This document shows positions 26,244 through 35,123 of a stretch of DNA of 64,000 bases, piece after piece. The DNA is from UBA3006 sp036746695 (GTDB lineage: Bacteria; Actinomycetota; Acidimicrobiia; Acidimicrobiales; Ilumatobacteraceae), in the NCBI GenBank assembly GCA_036746695.1, contig DAIODP010000001.1:1959428-2023427 (forward strand), given 5' to 3'. Position numbers and translations under genes: made by a program. The notes beneath the pieces are model-generated. The model was not told the DNA's origin, made no database searches, and worked only from the letters and a program-made list of their open reading frames with translations. The number at the start of each line of letters is the position of its first letter. The stretch's first letter is position 1.

Positions 26244-27442
26244 TTGATCCGCTCTTGAGAAAGAAGAAGGAACACACTGAACTCGCAGAATCCTGGAGCG
26301 ATGATCCGTGGGATCGTCCTTCGGCTCTTGCAATGACGAAAGATGTCCAGACGGATGTTGTTAGGCCCGAACTACGGCATCTCTCTAGGCCGCTTGGTTT
26401 GGCGGTACTCATCGTGGCAGCGGTTTCCTTGCTCTTCGGCGCGATAGGTCTGTGGTACTTGTACGAAGTGAATCCCTCTGGTGGTTCCGGGATTGAAGCA
26501 ACGTTTACGGTGAATGAAGGCGACAGTATCGCCTCAATCAGCGGGCGCTTACGTGATGAGGGTTTCATATCTAATGCATCGGTATTTCGCTGGTACGTCG
26601 CTCGAAAGGGTGGGGTAGATCTTGTGCCTGGTTACTACCAGATCACACCAAAGTCGCACATGGGCGACATCATGGCGCGCCTTAAGATTCCGCCGTCTGC
26701 AACCTTCACTAAGGTCACGTTTCCTGAAGGCTTCGTTATCACACAGATGGCAGAGCGACTAGCCGATAAGACCATGCGGCTCAGTGCGGAACAATTCATC
26801 GCTTCGGCAAACGACCCCAGCATTGTGTCTCAATATCGACCACCAGCGGTGAGCACGTTGGAGGGTTTGCTCTTCCCCGACACCTACCAAGTGTCCGGCG
26901 ACGAAAACGAGGCTCAAGTTGTTCAGCGAATGGTTGCGTTACTTGAACGAGTAGCTAGACAAGTAGGGCTAGATGATTCCCAGAAACTTGTAGGAGTCAG
27001 CCCGTATCGTGCGCTTATCGTCGCGTCGATGATTGAACGTGAAGCAAAGGTAGAGGACGACAGGGCAAAGATTGCTCGGGTGATCTACAACCGACTCGAA
27101 ATCGGAATGAAGCTGCAGATCGATGCAACCCTGTATTACAACGCGCCGGCAGATGCGTCATTCACTGATTTGAAAGCCTTGGACACGCCCTACAACACCT
27201 ACTTATACAAGGGTCTGCCTCCAACACCTATCGCCAGCCCCGGCCGAGCATCAATTGATGCTGCGCTGAATCCGGCGCCTAATCCATCTAGTGGCGACCC
27301 AATCTGCGCTGGTGCTCCGACACCATGTCGCTACCTGTACTACGTGTTGTCCGATGCTGATGGGGGTCATGCGTTTGCCGCAACACTTGCACAGCACGAA
27401 GCAAATGTTGCCACTGCAAAGGCAGCAGGTTTGTTGCCATGA
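26240..27442 (+). CDS. mltG: Endolytic murein transglycosylase MltG (YceG-like)
   Basis: A 400-residue membrane enzyme that cuts nascent peptidoglycan strands and sets glycan length. A cytoplasmic N-terminal tail of about 50 residues precedes one helix (51-75), then a LysM-like segment (FTVNEGDSIASISGRLRDEG) and the YceG catalytic domain. Glu266 in SMIEREAKVEDDRAKIARV is the expected catalytic glutamate. Later motifs are YNRLEIGMKLQIDAT and SPGRASIDAALNP. Starts and ends overlap ruvX and aroE as ATGA. Confidence 0.95.
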   Translation: MIDPLLRKKKEHTELAESWSDDPWDRPSALAMTKDVQTDVVRPELRHLSRPLGLAVLIVAAVSLLFGAIGLWYLYEVNPSGGSGIEATFTVNEGDSIASISGRLRDEGFISNASVFRWYVARKGGVDLVPGYYQITPKSHMGDIMARLKIPPSATFTKVTFPEGFVITQMAERLADKTMRLSAEQFIASANDPSIVSQYRPPAVSTLEGLLFPDTYQVSGDENEAQVVQRMVALLERVARQVGLDDSQKLVGVSPYRALIVASMIEREAKVEDDRAKIARVIYNRLEIGMKLQIDATLYYNAPADASFTDLKALDTPYNTYLYKGLPPTPIASPGRASIDAALNPAPNPSSGDPICAGAPTPCRYLYYVLSDADGGHAFAATLAQHEANVATAKAAGLLP

Positions 27443-28278
27443 ACATGTTTGGCAACGATGTGAATGTCAAAGCCGCGGTGGTCGGATATCCAACGGCGCA
27501 GAGTCTTTCTCCTGCAATGCACAATGCGGAATTTCAACATCAAAATTCGCCGTCAGTGTATGTTGCTGTCGATGTAACCGTCGAGAACTTTGCTGAAATG
27601 CTCAATGACGCTCGAAAAGTTGGATTGCGCGGCCTTTCTGTGACGATGCCACACAAAGAACTCGCATTTGCTTCGATGGATAGATGCGATGCTCGTGCGC
27701 TTGAGTCCCAATCTGTGAATACCGTTGTGTTTGAAGATAATGGGCAGATGATTGGCACGAATACCGACGGCGACGGCGCATGCGCAGCGTTGAAAGATGC
27801 TGGAGCGGTGTTGCAGGGAGCGCGTTGTGTTGTTCTAGGTGCCGGCGCTACGGCTCGGAGCATTGTGCTTTCTCTCGCTCGAAATGGCGCCGCCGACATT
27901 GCCGTAGTCAATCGTTCGACTGAAAACGCAAAGAGCGCAGCAACTCTCGTTGAACAAGCACGTGTTGGAACTACTAGCGACATTGCATCGTCATCGATCT
28001 TGATAAATGCGACCTCTGTTGGAATGGGGAATCAAGAGAGTCCGGTTACCCCAAACCATTTGCATGCACGACTCACGGTTCTCGACGTGGTCTACTTTCC
28101 GTTGGAAACAACTTTCCTGCGCGAGGCTCGTCAGGTGGGTGCCACCGCGGTAGACGGGCTCGAAATGCTGGCTCAGCAGGCCGCACTGCAGCAGCTGGCT
28201 TGGTTCGGTAGATTGCCAGATGTTGGGGTGATGAGAAACGCAGCACTTGACGAGTTGCGCAGGCGCTCGTTGTCTTGA
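27439..28278 (+). CDS. aroE: Shikimate dehydrogenase
   Basis: A 279-residue NADPH-dependent enzyme reducing 3-dehydroshikimate. The substrate site has AQSLSPAMHN and VTMPHKE (Lys73), paired with Asp110 in GTNTDGDGA; the nucleotide fold starts at VLGAGATARS, followed by NRSTENAK. The C-terminal GLEMLAQQAALQ is typical. It begins the local shikimate genes, coupled to mltG by ATGA; the next gene aroC has its own -10 box after 48 bp. Confidence 0.95.
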   Translation: MNMFGNDVNVKAAVVGYPTAQSLSPAMHNAEFQHQNSPSVYVAVDVTVENFAEMLNDARKVGLRGLSVTMPHKELAFASMDRCDARALESQSVNTVVFEDNGQMIGTNTDGDGACAALKDAGAVLQGARCVVLGAGATARSIVLSLARNGAADIAVVNRSTENAKSAATLVEQARVGTTSDIASSSILINATSVGMGNQESPVTPNHLHARLTVLDVVYFPLETTFLREARQVGATAVDGLEMLAQQAALQQLAWFGRLPDVGVMRNAALDELRRRSLS

Positions 28279-28314
28279 CGCATAAATAGACCAAGGTCGG
28301 CTCTTGGCGAGCGG

Positions 28315-28320
28315 TAGCCT
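28315..28320 (+). promoter_or_regulatory. Leaderless-type -10 box of aroC
   Basis: TAGCCT ends exactly 6 nt before the ATG at 28327. No Shine-Dalgarno precedes aroC. Confidence 0.5.
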
Positions 28321-28326
28321 GTACGC

Positions 28327-29490
28327 ATGTTGCGTTACCTCACCGCGGGCGAAAGCCACGGACAAGCTCTCGTTGTCATCGTTGAGGGCTTGCCAGCCGG
28401 GCTTAATGTCACGGCCGAGCAAATTCAAAACGAATTGGGAAGACGTCGACTCGGTTACGGGCGCGGTCCTCGCCAGCGCTTCGAGGTGGACGAGATCGAG
28501 CTACTTGGCGGCATTCGTCACGGTCGCACGCTCGGTTCCCCTGTAGCAATCGAGATCAAGAACACAGAGTGGTTTAGAAGTGATGTGTGGCATGAAGAGA
28601 TGTCACCAGCACCAGGAAAGACTAAGAAGCCTCTCACGCAGCCGCGCCCAGGTCATGCCGATCTATCCGGCATGCAGAAATACGGCTTTACCGATGCACG
28701 CGACGTGCTCGAGCGTGCCAGCGCCCGAGAGACTGCAGCCCGCGTTGCTGCTGGTGCACTCGCAAAGATCTTTCTCTCGACCATCGATGTGGACATTCTT
28801 TCCCATGTAACTCAAATGGGAACAGCTAAATCTTTGTCATCGGCGCGCCCAACAATCGGCGACTTGCAGCAAGTCGACGACTCCCCGGTTCGATGCTTCA
28901 ATGCTGGTGCAGAAGCAGCGATGATCGCAGAAATTGAAGCTGCGGCTAAAGACGGCGATTCGCTCGGAGGAATAGTTGAAGTATTGGCTTATGGACTTCC
29001 AGTTGGTTTGGGCAGTTATGTGCACTGGGACAGGAAATTGGATGGCCTCCTCGCACAGGCCTTGATGAGTATTCAGGCTGTTAAGGGTGTCGAAATCGGC
29101 GACGGTTTTGAAGTCGCTTCGAGGAGAGGTAGCCAGGCTCACGATGCGATCACATTCGATTCGACTACGGGTGACTATCGGCGCGAAACAACGCTTGCTG
29201 GTGGCACTGAAGGCGGCATGACGACCGGAGAGTTGTTGGTTGTGCGGGCCGCCATGAAGCCGCTTGCAACGCTGAACAAGCCGACTCTGAAAACTGTTGA
29301 CACGGTCACGAAAGAGGAGACAAAGAGTTTCAAAGAGAGAACCGATGTGACAGCGGTACCTGCAATGGGTGTCGTCGCCGAGACGATGGTTGCTCTGGTG
29401 TTAGCCGACGAAGCACAGCGCAAGTTTGGTGGCGACTCTGTCGAAGAATTCGTGCGAAACGCGCGGTCGTTTGCCGCCTCTTTGAAGTGA
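28327..29490 (+). CDS. aroC: Chorismate synthase
   Basis: A 387-residue FMN-dependent lyase that converts EPSP to chorismate. The three family signatures are present: GESHGQALVVIVEGLPAG at the start, PRPGHADLSGMQKYGF with DARDVLERASARETAARVAAG, and the later GGTEGGMTTGE. It acts as a tetramer in the cytoplasm. It overlaps aroK as GTGA and probably leads an aroC-aroK-aroB transcript. Confidence 0.97.
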   Translation: MLRYLTAGESHGQALVVIVEGLPAGLNVTAEQIQNELGRRRLGYGRGPRQRFEVDEIELLGGIRHGRTLGSPVAIEIKNTEWFRSDVWHEEMSPAPGKTKKPLTQPRPGHADLSGMQKYGFTDARDVLERASARETAARVAAGALAKIFLSTIDVDILSHVTQMGTAKSLSSARPTIGDLQQVDDSPVRCFNAGAEAAMIAEIEAAAKDGDSLGGIVEVLAYGLPVGLGSYVHWDRKLDGLLAQALMSIQAVKGVEIGDGFEVASRRGSQAHDAITFDSTTGDYRRETTLAGGTEGGMTTGELLVVRAAMKPLATLNKPTLKTVDTVTKEETKSFKERTDVTAVPAMGVVAETMVALVLADEAQRKFGGDSVEEFVRNARSFAASLK

Positions 29491-30044
29491 AAACAGACGT
29501 TAATCAGGCTGTCGGAAAAGCAATAGTTCTTGTGGGTCTGATGGGCACTGGAAAGTCTTCGGTTGGTGCGAGAGTGGCACGAAGCATTGGTGCCAAGTTC
29601 ATCGACACTGATGAACTGATTGCGCAACATACCGGTCGCTCTGTCCGCGAAATATTTGCGCAAGATGGGGAGCCTGCATTCCGTGACGCCGAGGTAAAAG
29701 CGCTTAAACATGCTTTTGAGAGTGTCGTATTGGGAGGTGACACAGTCATTTCAACAGGTGGTGGGATTGTGCTTAGTCCTGTCAATCGAGCATCCATAAA
29801 AGAGCATGCAAGTTGTGTCGTTTGGCTTGATGCTCCTATCGACGATTTGCTGCAACGGACTGCTAAGACTTCGAAACGGCCGTTACTCGATGGCGATGCC
29901 AGGGGTGCACTGACAAAGATGGCAGAGGATCGTTTCGAACTATATGAAGATGTTGCAACAATTCGAATCGATACCCGACAACTCTCCGTCGCCGATGTTG
30001 TTCTAAGGGTTTCAGCCGCAATCAAGGCCGAGGTGTCGTCATGA
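29487..30044 (+). CDS. aroK: Shikimate kinase
   Basis: A 185-residue nucleoside-monophosphate-kinase-fold enzyme phosphorylating shikimate. The P-loop is GLMGTGKS (residues 17-24), the shikimate-binding DTDELI and GGG segments follow (FIDTDELIA, STGGGIVL), and the lid has RPLLDGDARGAL. GTG 29487 overlaps the aroC stop. It ends overlapping aroB (ATGA). Confidence 0.95.
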   Translation: MKTDVNQAVGKAIVLVGLMGTGKSSVGARVARSIGAKFIDTDELIAQHTGRSVREIFAQDGEPAFRDAEVKALKHAFESVVLGGDTVISTGGGIVLSPVNRASIKEHASCVVWLDAPIDDLLQRTAKTSKRPLLDGDARGALTKMAEDRFELYEDVATIRIDTRQLSVADVVLRVSAAIKAEVSS

Positions 30045-31072
30045 GTTTGCACATCGTTAAAGTCCCGTTGGCCGATCGTTCCTACGATGTAGTGGTTGGC
30101 AATGGCGCAGTTGCTTCGCTTGCTCGATATTTGCCCCAAAAAGCCAAGCGGGCCGTGATTATTACTCAGCAAGGTATTGATAACCAGGTTTCCAACGCAG
30201 TGTCGGCTGCAGGTCTGCATTGTGAGACCGCGTACATCGGTCGGGGCGAAGAGTTCAAGTCTTTGCAAACCATTCATCAACTGTGCGAATCGTTCGCACA
30301 GTGGGGCATCACACGTAATGATTTGATCATTGGAGTTGGCGGCGGGATGGTCACCGATGTCGCAGGTTTCGCGGCTGCGTCGTGGCACCGCGGCACCGAT
30401 GTCATTCATGTGTCTACTTCATTGGTTGGAATGGTGGACGCAGCAATTGGAGGGAAAACCGGCGTCAACCTTGCGGCTGGAAAGAATCTGGTTGGTGCCT
30501 TTTGGCAGCCCAAAGCAGTCATCTGCGATACATCTTTTTTGAATACTCTGCCCGACAAAGAAATTCGGTGTGGGCAAGGCGAAATGGCTAAATACCATTT
30601 TCTTACGGGTGACGATTTGGTATCGCTAGAGCTTGACGATCGCGTTGCTCGATGCGTGCAGATTAAGGCGGACATCGTTGCGTCCGACGAGCGTGAAGGC
30701 GGCCTGCGAGCACTGCTCAACTACGGGCACACACTTGGGCACGCAATCGAAATCGAAACCAATTTCGCTTTCGCGCATGGAGAAGCCGTTGCGATTGGCC
30801 TCATTTTTGCTTCCAAGTTGGCTCACTCGCTCGGACGCGTGCCGCAGGAGCGGGTTGATTATCACGTGCACATAGTTGGCGAAACATATGGTCTGCAGAC
30901 CGCAATCCCTAAGTCTTGCTCGCTTGATCGTTTAATGACTTTGATGGCCAAGGACAAGAAAGCGGTCGACGGTCTCACGTTTGTGTTGGACGGCCCTCAG
31001 GGGGTTGAAACTGTGGCGGGAATCCCGCCGCAAATTGTGCGCCAAACGCTTGAAGCAATGGAAGTACTGTAG
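30041..31072 (+). CDS. aroB: 3-Dehydroquinate synthase
   Basis: A 343-residue NAD- and metal-dependent enzyme making dehydroquinate from DAHP. GRGEEFKSL, GVGGGMVTDVAGFAA (nucleotide site), the HVSTSLVGMVDAAIGGKTGVN segment and LNYGHTLGHAIE (metal-binding histidines) are all present. Later, AHGEAVAIGL supplies another metal ligand. The start overlaps the aroK stop. Confidence 0.97.
   Translation: MSLHIVKVPLADRSYDVVVGNGAVASLARYLPQKAKRAVIITQQGIDNQVSNAVSAAGLHCETAYIGRGEEFKSLQTIHQLCESFAQWGITRNDLIIGVGGGMVTDVAGFAAASWHRGTDVIHVSTSLVGMVDAAIGGKTGVNLAAGKNLVGAFWQPKAVICDTSFLNTLPDKEIRCGQGEMAKYHFLTGDDLVSLELDDRVARCVQIKADIVASDEREGGLRALLNYGHTLGHAIEIETNFAFAHGEAVAIGLIFASKLAHSLGRVPQERVDYHVHIVGETYGLQTAIPKSCSLDRLMTLMAKDKKAVDGLTFVLDGPQGVETVAGIPPQIVRQTLEAMEVL
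31065..31070 (+). promoter_or_regulatory. Leaderless-type -10 box of aroQ
   Basis: TACTGT ends exactly 6 nt before the ATG at 31077, overlapping the last codons of aroB. A coincidence is possible for this single case. Confidence 0.4.
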
Positions 31073-31076
31073 TTGC

Positions 31077-31520
31077 ATGGCTAAGTCGCGAAGTATTTTG
31101 TTGCTCAACGGACCAAATCTTAATTTGCTTGGTCAGCGCGAGCCGCATATCTATGGTTCCGACACATTGTCAACGCACGTGTCGAATGCGCAATCTGCCG
31201 CAAAGGAATTGGGTTTCGAATTGATTGCAATGCAATCCAACAGTTCGTCGGACATAGTCGAGGCAATTCATGCAGCCCGAGGTGTGCACTCTGCAATCGT
31301 CATCAACCCCGGCGCATTTACGCATTACGCATGGAGCATTCACGATGCATTAAGCGCATTTGACGGTCCAGTTGTCGAACTTCACCTCTCAAATCCGCAA
31401 CGGCGAGAGACTTGGCGCCATACAAGTGTTGTAGCGCCCATTGCGGTCGGCACAATCGCTGGTTTTGGTGCAAACGGATACTCGTTGGCAATCCGTGCTG
31501 TTGCCAGCCACCTTTCCTGA
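31077..31520 (+). CDS. aroQ: 3-Dehydroquinate dehydratase, type II
   Basis: A 147-residue dodecameric dehydratase. NGPNLNLLGQREPHIYG (with Tyr26) is the catalytic start, NPGAFTHYAWSIHDAL the substrate loop and ELHLSNPQRRETWRH carries the catalytic histidine region; GFGANGYSLAIRA ends the fold. The usual loop reads NxGAYTHTS, so F and YAW are local variants. ATG 31077 gives the family N-terminus; a longer open frame starts within aroB. It follows aroB by 4 bp. Confidence 0.94.
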   Translation: MAKSRSILLLNGPNLNLLGQREPHIYGSDTLSTHVSNAQSAAKELGFELIAMQSNSSSDIVEAIHAARGVHSAIVINPGAFTHYAWSIHDALSAFDGPVVELHLSNPQRRETWRHTSVVAPIAVGTIAGFGANGYSLAIRAVASHLS

Positions 31521-31532
31521 CCGTCTAGATCG

Positions 31533-32669
31533 GTGGCAGGCTTGCTTACACCCATTGATGTTTCGGGGCGATGCGATCTCGCGTTTAACACCGCATCAGA
31601 AGGTTTCGGTGTCGATGCACTTCTTGTTACTTCGCTGATTGACATACGTTGGTTGACTGGCTTCACCGGCTCTGCTGGCGTCCTCATCGTCAAATCTGGG
31701 TCTTCGACTCTCGTTACAGATGGAAGATACGTACAGCATGCGACAGACCAGTTGTCAGAAGCCGGTGCTGACGTAGAAGTAGTCCTTGCGCAAGATAGCA
31801 ATGCGACTTTGAAAATTATCGCGGATTGCCTGCGCGATATTGCAAAGTGTGGTTACGACCCAAACGAGCTCACGGTGAGACAATTGCAGCAATATTCTGC
31901 ATCGTGTTCAAGCGAAATGGTTAACGCCGATGGCGTCGTTCAGCAACTGCGAAGAATAAAGAACGAAGCAGAGTTGCAACGCATTTCAATGGCCTCAGAT
32001 ATCGCAGATCGAGCTCTCGCACATGTCGAACCGCTGCTGGTTTCTGCGCTTTCACACGACATCTCCGAGCGTGACGTTCGCGACGAACTCGAACTTATGA
32101 TGAGGCGTTTTGGTGCCGATGGTCCAAGTTATGAAACCATCGTTGCTACCGGACCTAATTCGGCTTTGCCGCATCACCGTCCTACTACGTCCTTGCTTCG
32201 CGAGGGTCACAGTGTGGTGATTGATGTCGGAGCCTTGGTCGATGGGTATCACTCAGACATGACCAGAACGTATCTTTTGGGAGAATGCGATCCCGAACTA
32301 GTTCGCATGCACCAGTTGGTGATTGAAGCGCAATCCCACGGGGTGCGCGCAGTGAGAGCGGGTGTGGCTGCAAACGAAGTAGATGGTGTGTGTCGCGAGA
32401 TTTTTGACCGGCATGGAATCGGGCATGAGTTCAGTCACGGAACAGGACACGGCGTTGGATTGCAAATTCATGAAATGCCTTGGTTGCGAAAAAACGCAAA
32501 AGAACCGTTAACGGCCGGGGAAGTAGTAACGGTGGAGCCTGGGCTCTATCGTGTAGGTCTCGGCGGTGTTCGAATTGAGGACTTAGTCCTTGTTGAGTCC
32601 ACAGGCTGTCATGTTTTTACCCACAGTCAGAAAGAGCATTTGTGCCTGCAATTACCACCAACGATCTGA
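31533..32669 (+). CDS. M24 family aminopeptidase (Xaa-Pro peptidase type)
   Basis: A 378-residue pita-bread-fold metallopeptidase with a creatinase-like N-terminal domain (about 1-135) containing DIRWLTGFTGSAGVLIV. The dinuclear metal ligands are visible: two Asp in VIDVGALVDGYHSDMTRT, His in FSHGTGHGVGL, and two Glu in VEPGLY and VRIEDLVLV. It removes N-terminal residues before proline, probably in peptide turnover. GTG 31533 is the first plausible start. The 3' end overlaps efp by 28 nt, longer than other overlaps here, and aroQ-M24-efp-nusB is a common order. Confidence 0.9.
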   Translation: MAGLLTPIDVSGRCDLAFNTASEGFGVDALLVTSLIDIRWLTGFTGSAGVLIVKSGSSTLVTDGRYVQHATDQLSEAGADVEVVLAQDSNATLKIIADCLRDIAKCGYDPNELTVRQLQQYSASCSSEMVNADGVVQQLRRIKNEAELQRISMASDIADRALAHVEPLLVSALSHDISERDVRDELELMMRRFGADGPSYETIVATGPNSALPHHRPTTSLLREGHSVVIDVGALVDGYHSDMTRTYLLGECDPELVRMHQLVIEAQSHGVRAVRAGVAANEVDGVCREIFDRHGIGHEFSHGTGHGVGLQIHEMPWLRKNAKEPLTAGEVVTVEPGLYRVGLGGVRIEDLVLVESTGCHVFTHSQKEHLCLQLPPTI

Positions 32670-33205
32670 AAAACGGCATCACGCTGAATCTCGATGGAAC
32701 CCTGTACACGGTTGTCGAATTTCAACATGTGAAGCCTGGCAAGGGAGGCGCATTCGTGCGCACTCGGTTGCGAAATCTTAAGACTGGAAACATGCTCGAT
32801 CGCACATTTAACGCGGGCATCCGTGTAGAGCAAGCAATCTTGGAAAAGAACGACATGCAGTTCCTGTACATGGATGGCGACGATTACGTATTCATGGACA
32901 CTTCCTCGTTCGACCAGATTCCCGTCAAGCCCGTTGCTCTTGGTGAGGCTGCCGATTATTTGATCGAAAATGCAGTTGCAATTATTGCTACGCATAATGG
33001 CGAAATCGTAAGTGTCGAGATTCCCCCTTCTGTAGAACTCGAAATCGCACAAACAGAACCAGGCATTCAGGGTGATCGCGTTTCAGGCGCCCGCAAGCCT
33101 GCCACCCTGCAGACGGGCAAAGTGATTCAGGTTCCTTTGTTCGTCAACATCGGTGATCGGGTGAAGGTAGATACCCGCACCGGCGATTACATCACGCGGG
33201 TTTGA
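32642..33205 (+). CDS. efp: Elongation factor P
   Basis: A 187-residue factor that relieves ribosome stalling at polyproline. The KOW-like domain I has FQHVKPGKGGAF with Lys34 at the loop tip, followed by two OB domains with DRVSGARKPATLQTGKVIQVP and the closing VDTRTGDYITRV. The tip reads PGKGG, not the PGKGP I associate with other actinobacterial EF-P. No lysine-modification gene (epmA/epmB type) is in the window. GTG 32642 gives the normal N-terminus (PAITTNDLKNG) with AAAGAG a few bases before it. Confidence 0.96.
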   Translation: MPAITTNDLKNGITLNLDGTLYTVVEFQHVKPGKGGAFVRTRLRNLKTGNMLDRTFNAGIRVEQAILEKNDMQFLYMDGDDYVFMDTSSFDQIPVKPVALGEAADYLIENAVAIIATHNGEIVSVEIPPSVELEIAQTEPGIQGDRVSGARKPATLQTGKVIQVPLFVNIGDRVKVDTRTGDYITRV

Positions 33206-33639
33206 TGTCTTCTTCGCCGCGTTCACCTTTTTCGATTTCACCTGATGCGAGATCGTCGGCTCGGGAACGGGCACTTCACGTGCTGTACGAGGCACAGGCT
33301 AAAACGAGTGCGGGCCACACAGTCGTGGAGGCTCAAGTTTTGCCAGTCGATGAAATGGCAGTCGATATCGTCACAGGCGTCGACGAGCACCAGCTGTCGC
33401 TAGATGGTTTCATCGAGCAAAACCTCATCGGTTGGACACTTGCTCGCATGCCAATTATTGATCTCATTATTCTGCGAATCGCAACCTTCGAACTCGTTCA
33501 CCGTTGGAGTGTCCCTCGTGCGGTGGTCATCAACGAAGCCGTCGAACTTGCCAAGCGCTTTTCAACCGAGGAATCGGGACGGTTCATCAACGGCGTTCTT
33601 TCCGCAATCGCAAAAGATGTAAGGGCTAACCAGCAGTAG
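33205..33639 (+). CDS. nusB: Transcription antitermination factor NusB
   Basis: A 144-residue all-helical RNA-binding protein. SSARERALHVLYEAQ at the N-terminus and VVINEAVELAKRFSTEESGRFINGVL at the C-terminus are the standard family segments. NusB with NusE binds boxA RNA in rRNA leaders, and a boxA-like sequence occurs in this window at 63346-63358. ATG 33205 overlaps the efp stop (TGATG); a TTG at 33202 is the alternative. Confidence 0.95.
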   Translation: MSSSPRSPFSISPDARSSARERALHVLYEAQAKTSAGHTVVEAQVLPVDEMAVDIVTGVDEHQLSLDGFIEQNLIGWTLARMPIIDLIILRIATFELVHRWSVPRAVVINEAVELAKRFSTEESGRFINGVLSAIAKDVRANQQ

Positions 33640-33640
33640 T

Positions 33641-35062
33641 GTGCTCGCTGTGAGGCGAACCAAAAACTTGTGGTCCATCGGGGTTGTAGCCCTCGTCCTG
33701 TGTTATTCGTTCTACTTCTCGTGGCTTACTGTCGGAATTCACCAAGGGCTAGGCAGTTCCGCTTATGATTTCGGTCTTTACGATCAAGGCATTTGGCTGC
33801 TTTCGCGCGGACAATCCCCATTTGTCACGTTGATGGGTCGCAATCTTTTTGGTGACCATTCGTCCTTCATTTTGTTCTTCATCGTTCCGATCTATTGGTT
33901 GTCATCCTCAACTTCCGTCTTGTTCGTCATCCAATCAATTGTACTTGGCATTGGCGCAATTCCTGTATATGCGTACTCCAGGAAGGCTTTGAATAGCGAC
34001 GCGATGGGTTTCGTTTTGGCCGCTGCATACTTGGCGCATCCCGCGGTTGGCTTAACCAATGTCGAGAATTTCCATCCAGATTCATTTTTGGGCCTGCTCA
34101 TCGGCTTGGTTCTGTGGTCAGCGTTAGAAAGAAAATGGAACTGGTATTGGATCTCGGTGGTCCTCGCACTGCTGGTCAAGGAAGATGTTGCGCTGGTCGT
34201 CATTCCAATTGGACTGTGGGTTGCCCTTAGACGTGATGTCCGACGGGGACTAGCGACAGTCATTCTTTCGTTTGCAACAATGATGCTGATGTTTTTTGTC
34301 GTGATGCGCTCGTTTACTGGTATTGCGTTTCGAAATTCATGGCGTATCCCGTTTGGTGGATTTTCCGGTTTGTTTCGAGTTGCATTCCGTCAACCTCAGG
34401 AGTTATGGAAGCACTTGATAAGTGAAGAGCGTCCGACCTATCTATTCCATCTGCTTGCTCCAACAGCTCTAGCCTTTATTGTTGCCCCAAGCGTTGCTCT
34501 GACTAGCGCAGCCGTCATCGGTGCGAACCTGCTCAGCACCTTTTGGTATCAGCATCAGATTGGGTACCACTATTCGTTGGTCATCGTGCCCAGTTTGATG
34601 TTCGGAACCGCTTACGGCATTGCGAGGTTTCCTGGTGCATATCGCAAACGCATGGTCGGCGCTGTTGCCGTATGTTCACTTGCTTTCGGTTACTGGCTGT
34701 CTCCACTTCCGGCCGCTCGCAGCACAGTCGGGGATTGGTCGGCATCCAATCCGTCGGTGGTTGCGGCGAGGGAGCTTTTCACTGTTATTCCAGACAACGC
34801 GATCGTTAGCGCGTACCATCCGCTTACTGCCCAGCTTGCGCGAAGGGAGCGCATTTACTCCTTCCCCAACCCATTTCAGAGGTCGCTCTACGGGGTGGAT
34901 GTCTTCGCGAGAGGAGATCGGTTGCCGTTTGCTGAAGAAATCGAATATGTCATGCTGCCCGCGGTGCTTGACCAAACCGCAAGTGAGGTGTGGTCTCAGG
35001 AATCACCAAGATTTCGCGTGGTCGGGTCTAACGCTTGGTGGATTGTCTACAAACGTCTGTAG
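33641..35062 (+). CDS. DUF2079 multi-pass membrane protein
   Basis: A 473-residue membrane protein with roughly nine to eleven hydrophobic segments and a soluble C-terminal third. The DUF2079 pattern is clear: YDFGLYDQGIWLLSRGQ, GRNLFGDHSSFILF and FHPDSFLGLLIGLVLW. The fold is related to GT-C glycosyltransferases, and the acidic residues after the first helix (DFGLYDQ) fit that; donor and acceptor are unknown. GTG 33641 starts 1 bp after nusB, so it is likely co-transcribed with efp-nusB. It separates that group from the pyr operon. Confidence 0.85.
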   Translation: MLAVRRTKNLWSIGVVALVLCYSFYFSWLTVGIHQGLGSSAYDFGLYDQGIWLLSRGQSPFVTLMGRNLFGDHSSFILFFIVPIYWLSSSTSVLFVIQSIVLGIGAIPVYAYSRKALNSDAMGFVLAAAYLAHPAVGLTNVENFHPDSFLGLLIGLVLWSALERKWNWYWISVVLALLVKEDVALVVIPIGLWVALRRDVRRGLATVILSFATMMLMFFVVMRSFTGIAFRNSWRIPFGGFSGLFRVAFRQPQELWKHLISEERPTYLFHLLAPTALAFIVAPSVALTSAAVIGANLLSTFWYQHQIGYHYSLVIVPSLMFGTAYGIARFPGAYRKRMVGAVAVCSLAFGYWLSPLPAARSTVGDWSASNPSVVAARELFTVIPDNAIVSAYHPLTAQLARRERIYSFPNPFQRSLYGVDVFARGDRLPFAEEIEYVMLPAVLDQTASEVWSQESPRFRVVGSNAWWIVYKRL

Positions 35063-35068
35063 TCCTGC

Positions 35069-35074
35069 TATATT
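35069..35074 (+). promoter_or_regulatory. Candidate -10 box of the pyr operon
   Basis: TATATT lies just after the DUF2079 gene stop. A TTGTCT 20 nt upstream is a poorly spaced -35. Transcription from here would give a leader of about 43 nt containing the PyrR-type hairpin. Confidence 0.4.
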
Positions 35075-35089
35075 TTTGCAAGTCGTTAA

Positions 35090-35109
35090 TTGAGCCCCGT
35101 GAGGTTCAA
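35090..35109 (+). promoter_or_regulatory. PyrR-binding RNA hairpin before pyrR
   Basis: Arms TTGAGCC (35090-35096) and GGTTCAA (35103-35109) pair over 7 bp with one G-U, enclosing the loop CCGTGA. The core AGCCCCGTGAGGTT fits the PyrR binding-loop consensus ARUCCNGNGAGGYU with one mismatch. It ends 4 nt before the AGGG ribosome binding site of pyrR, and no terminator follows. The arrangement fits translational repression by PyrR plus uridine nucleotides, as described in mycobacteria, better than attenuation. Confidence 0.75.
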
Positions 35110-35123
35110 ACGAAGGGATAACA

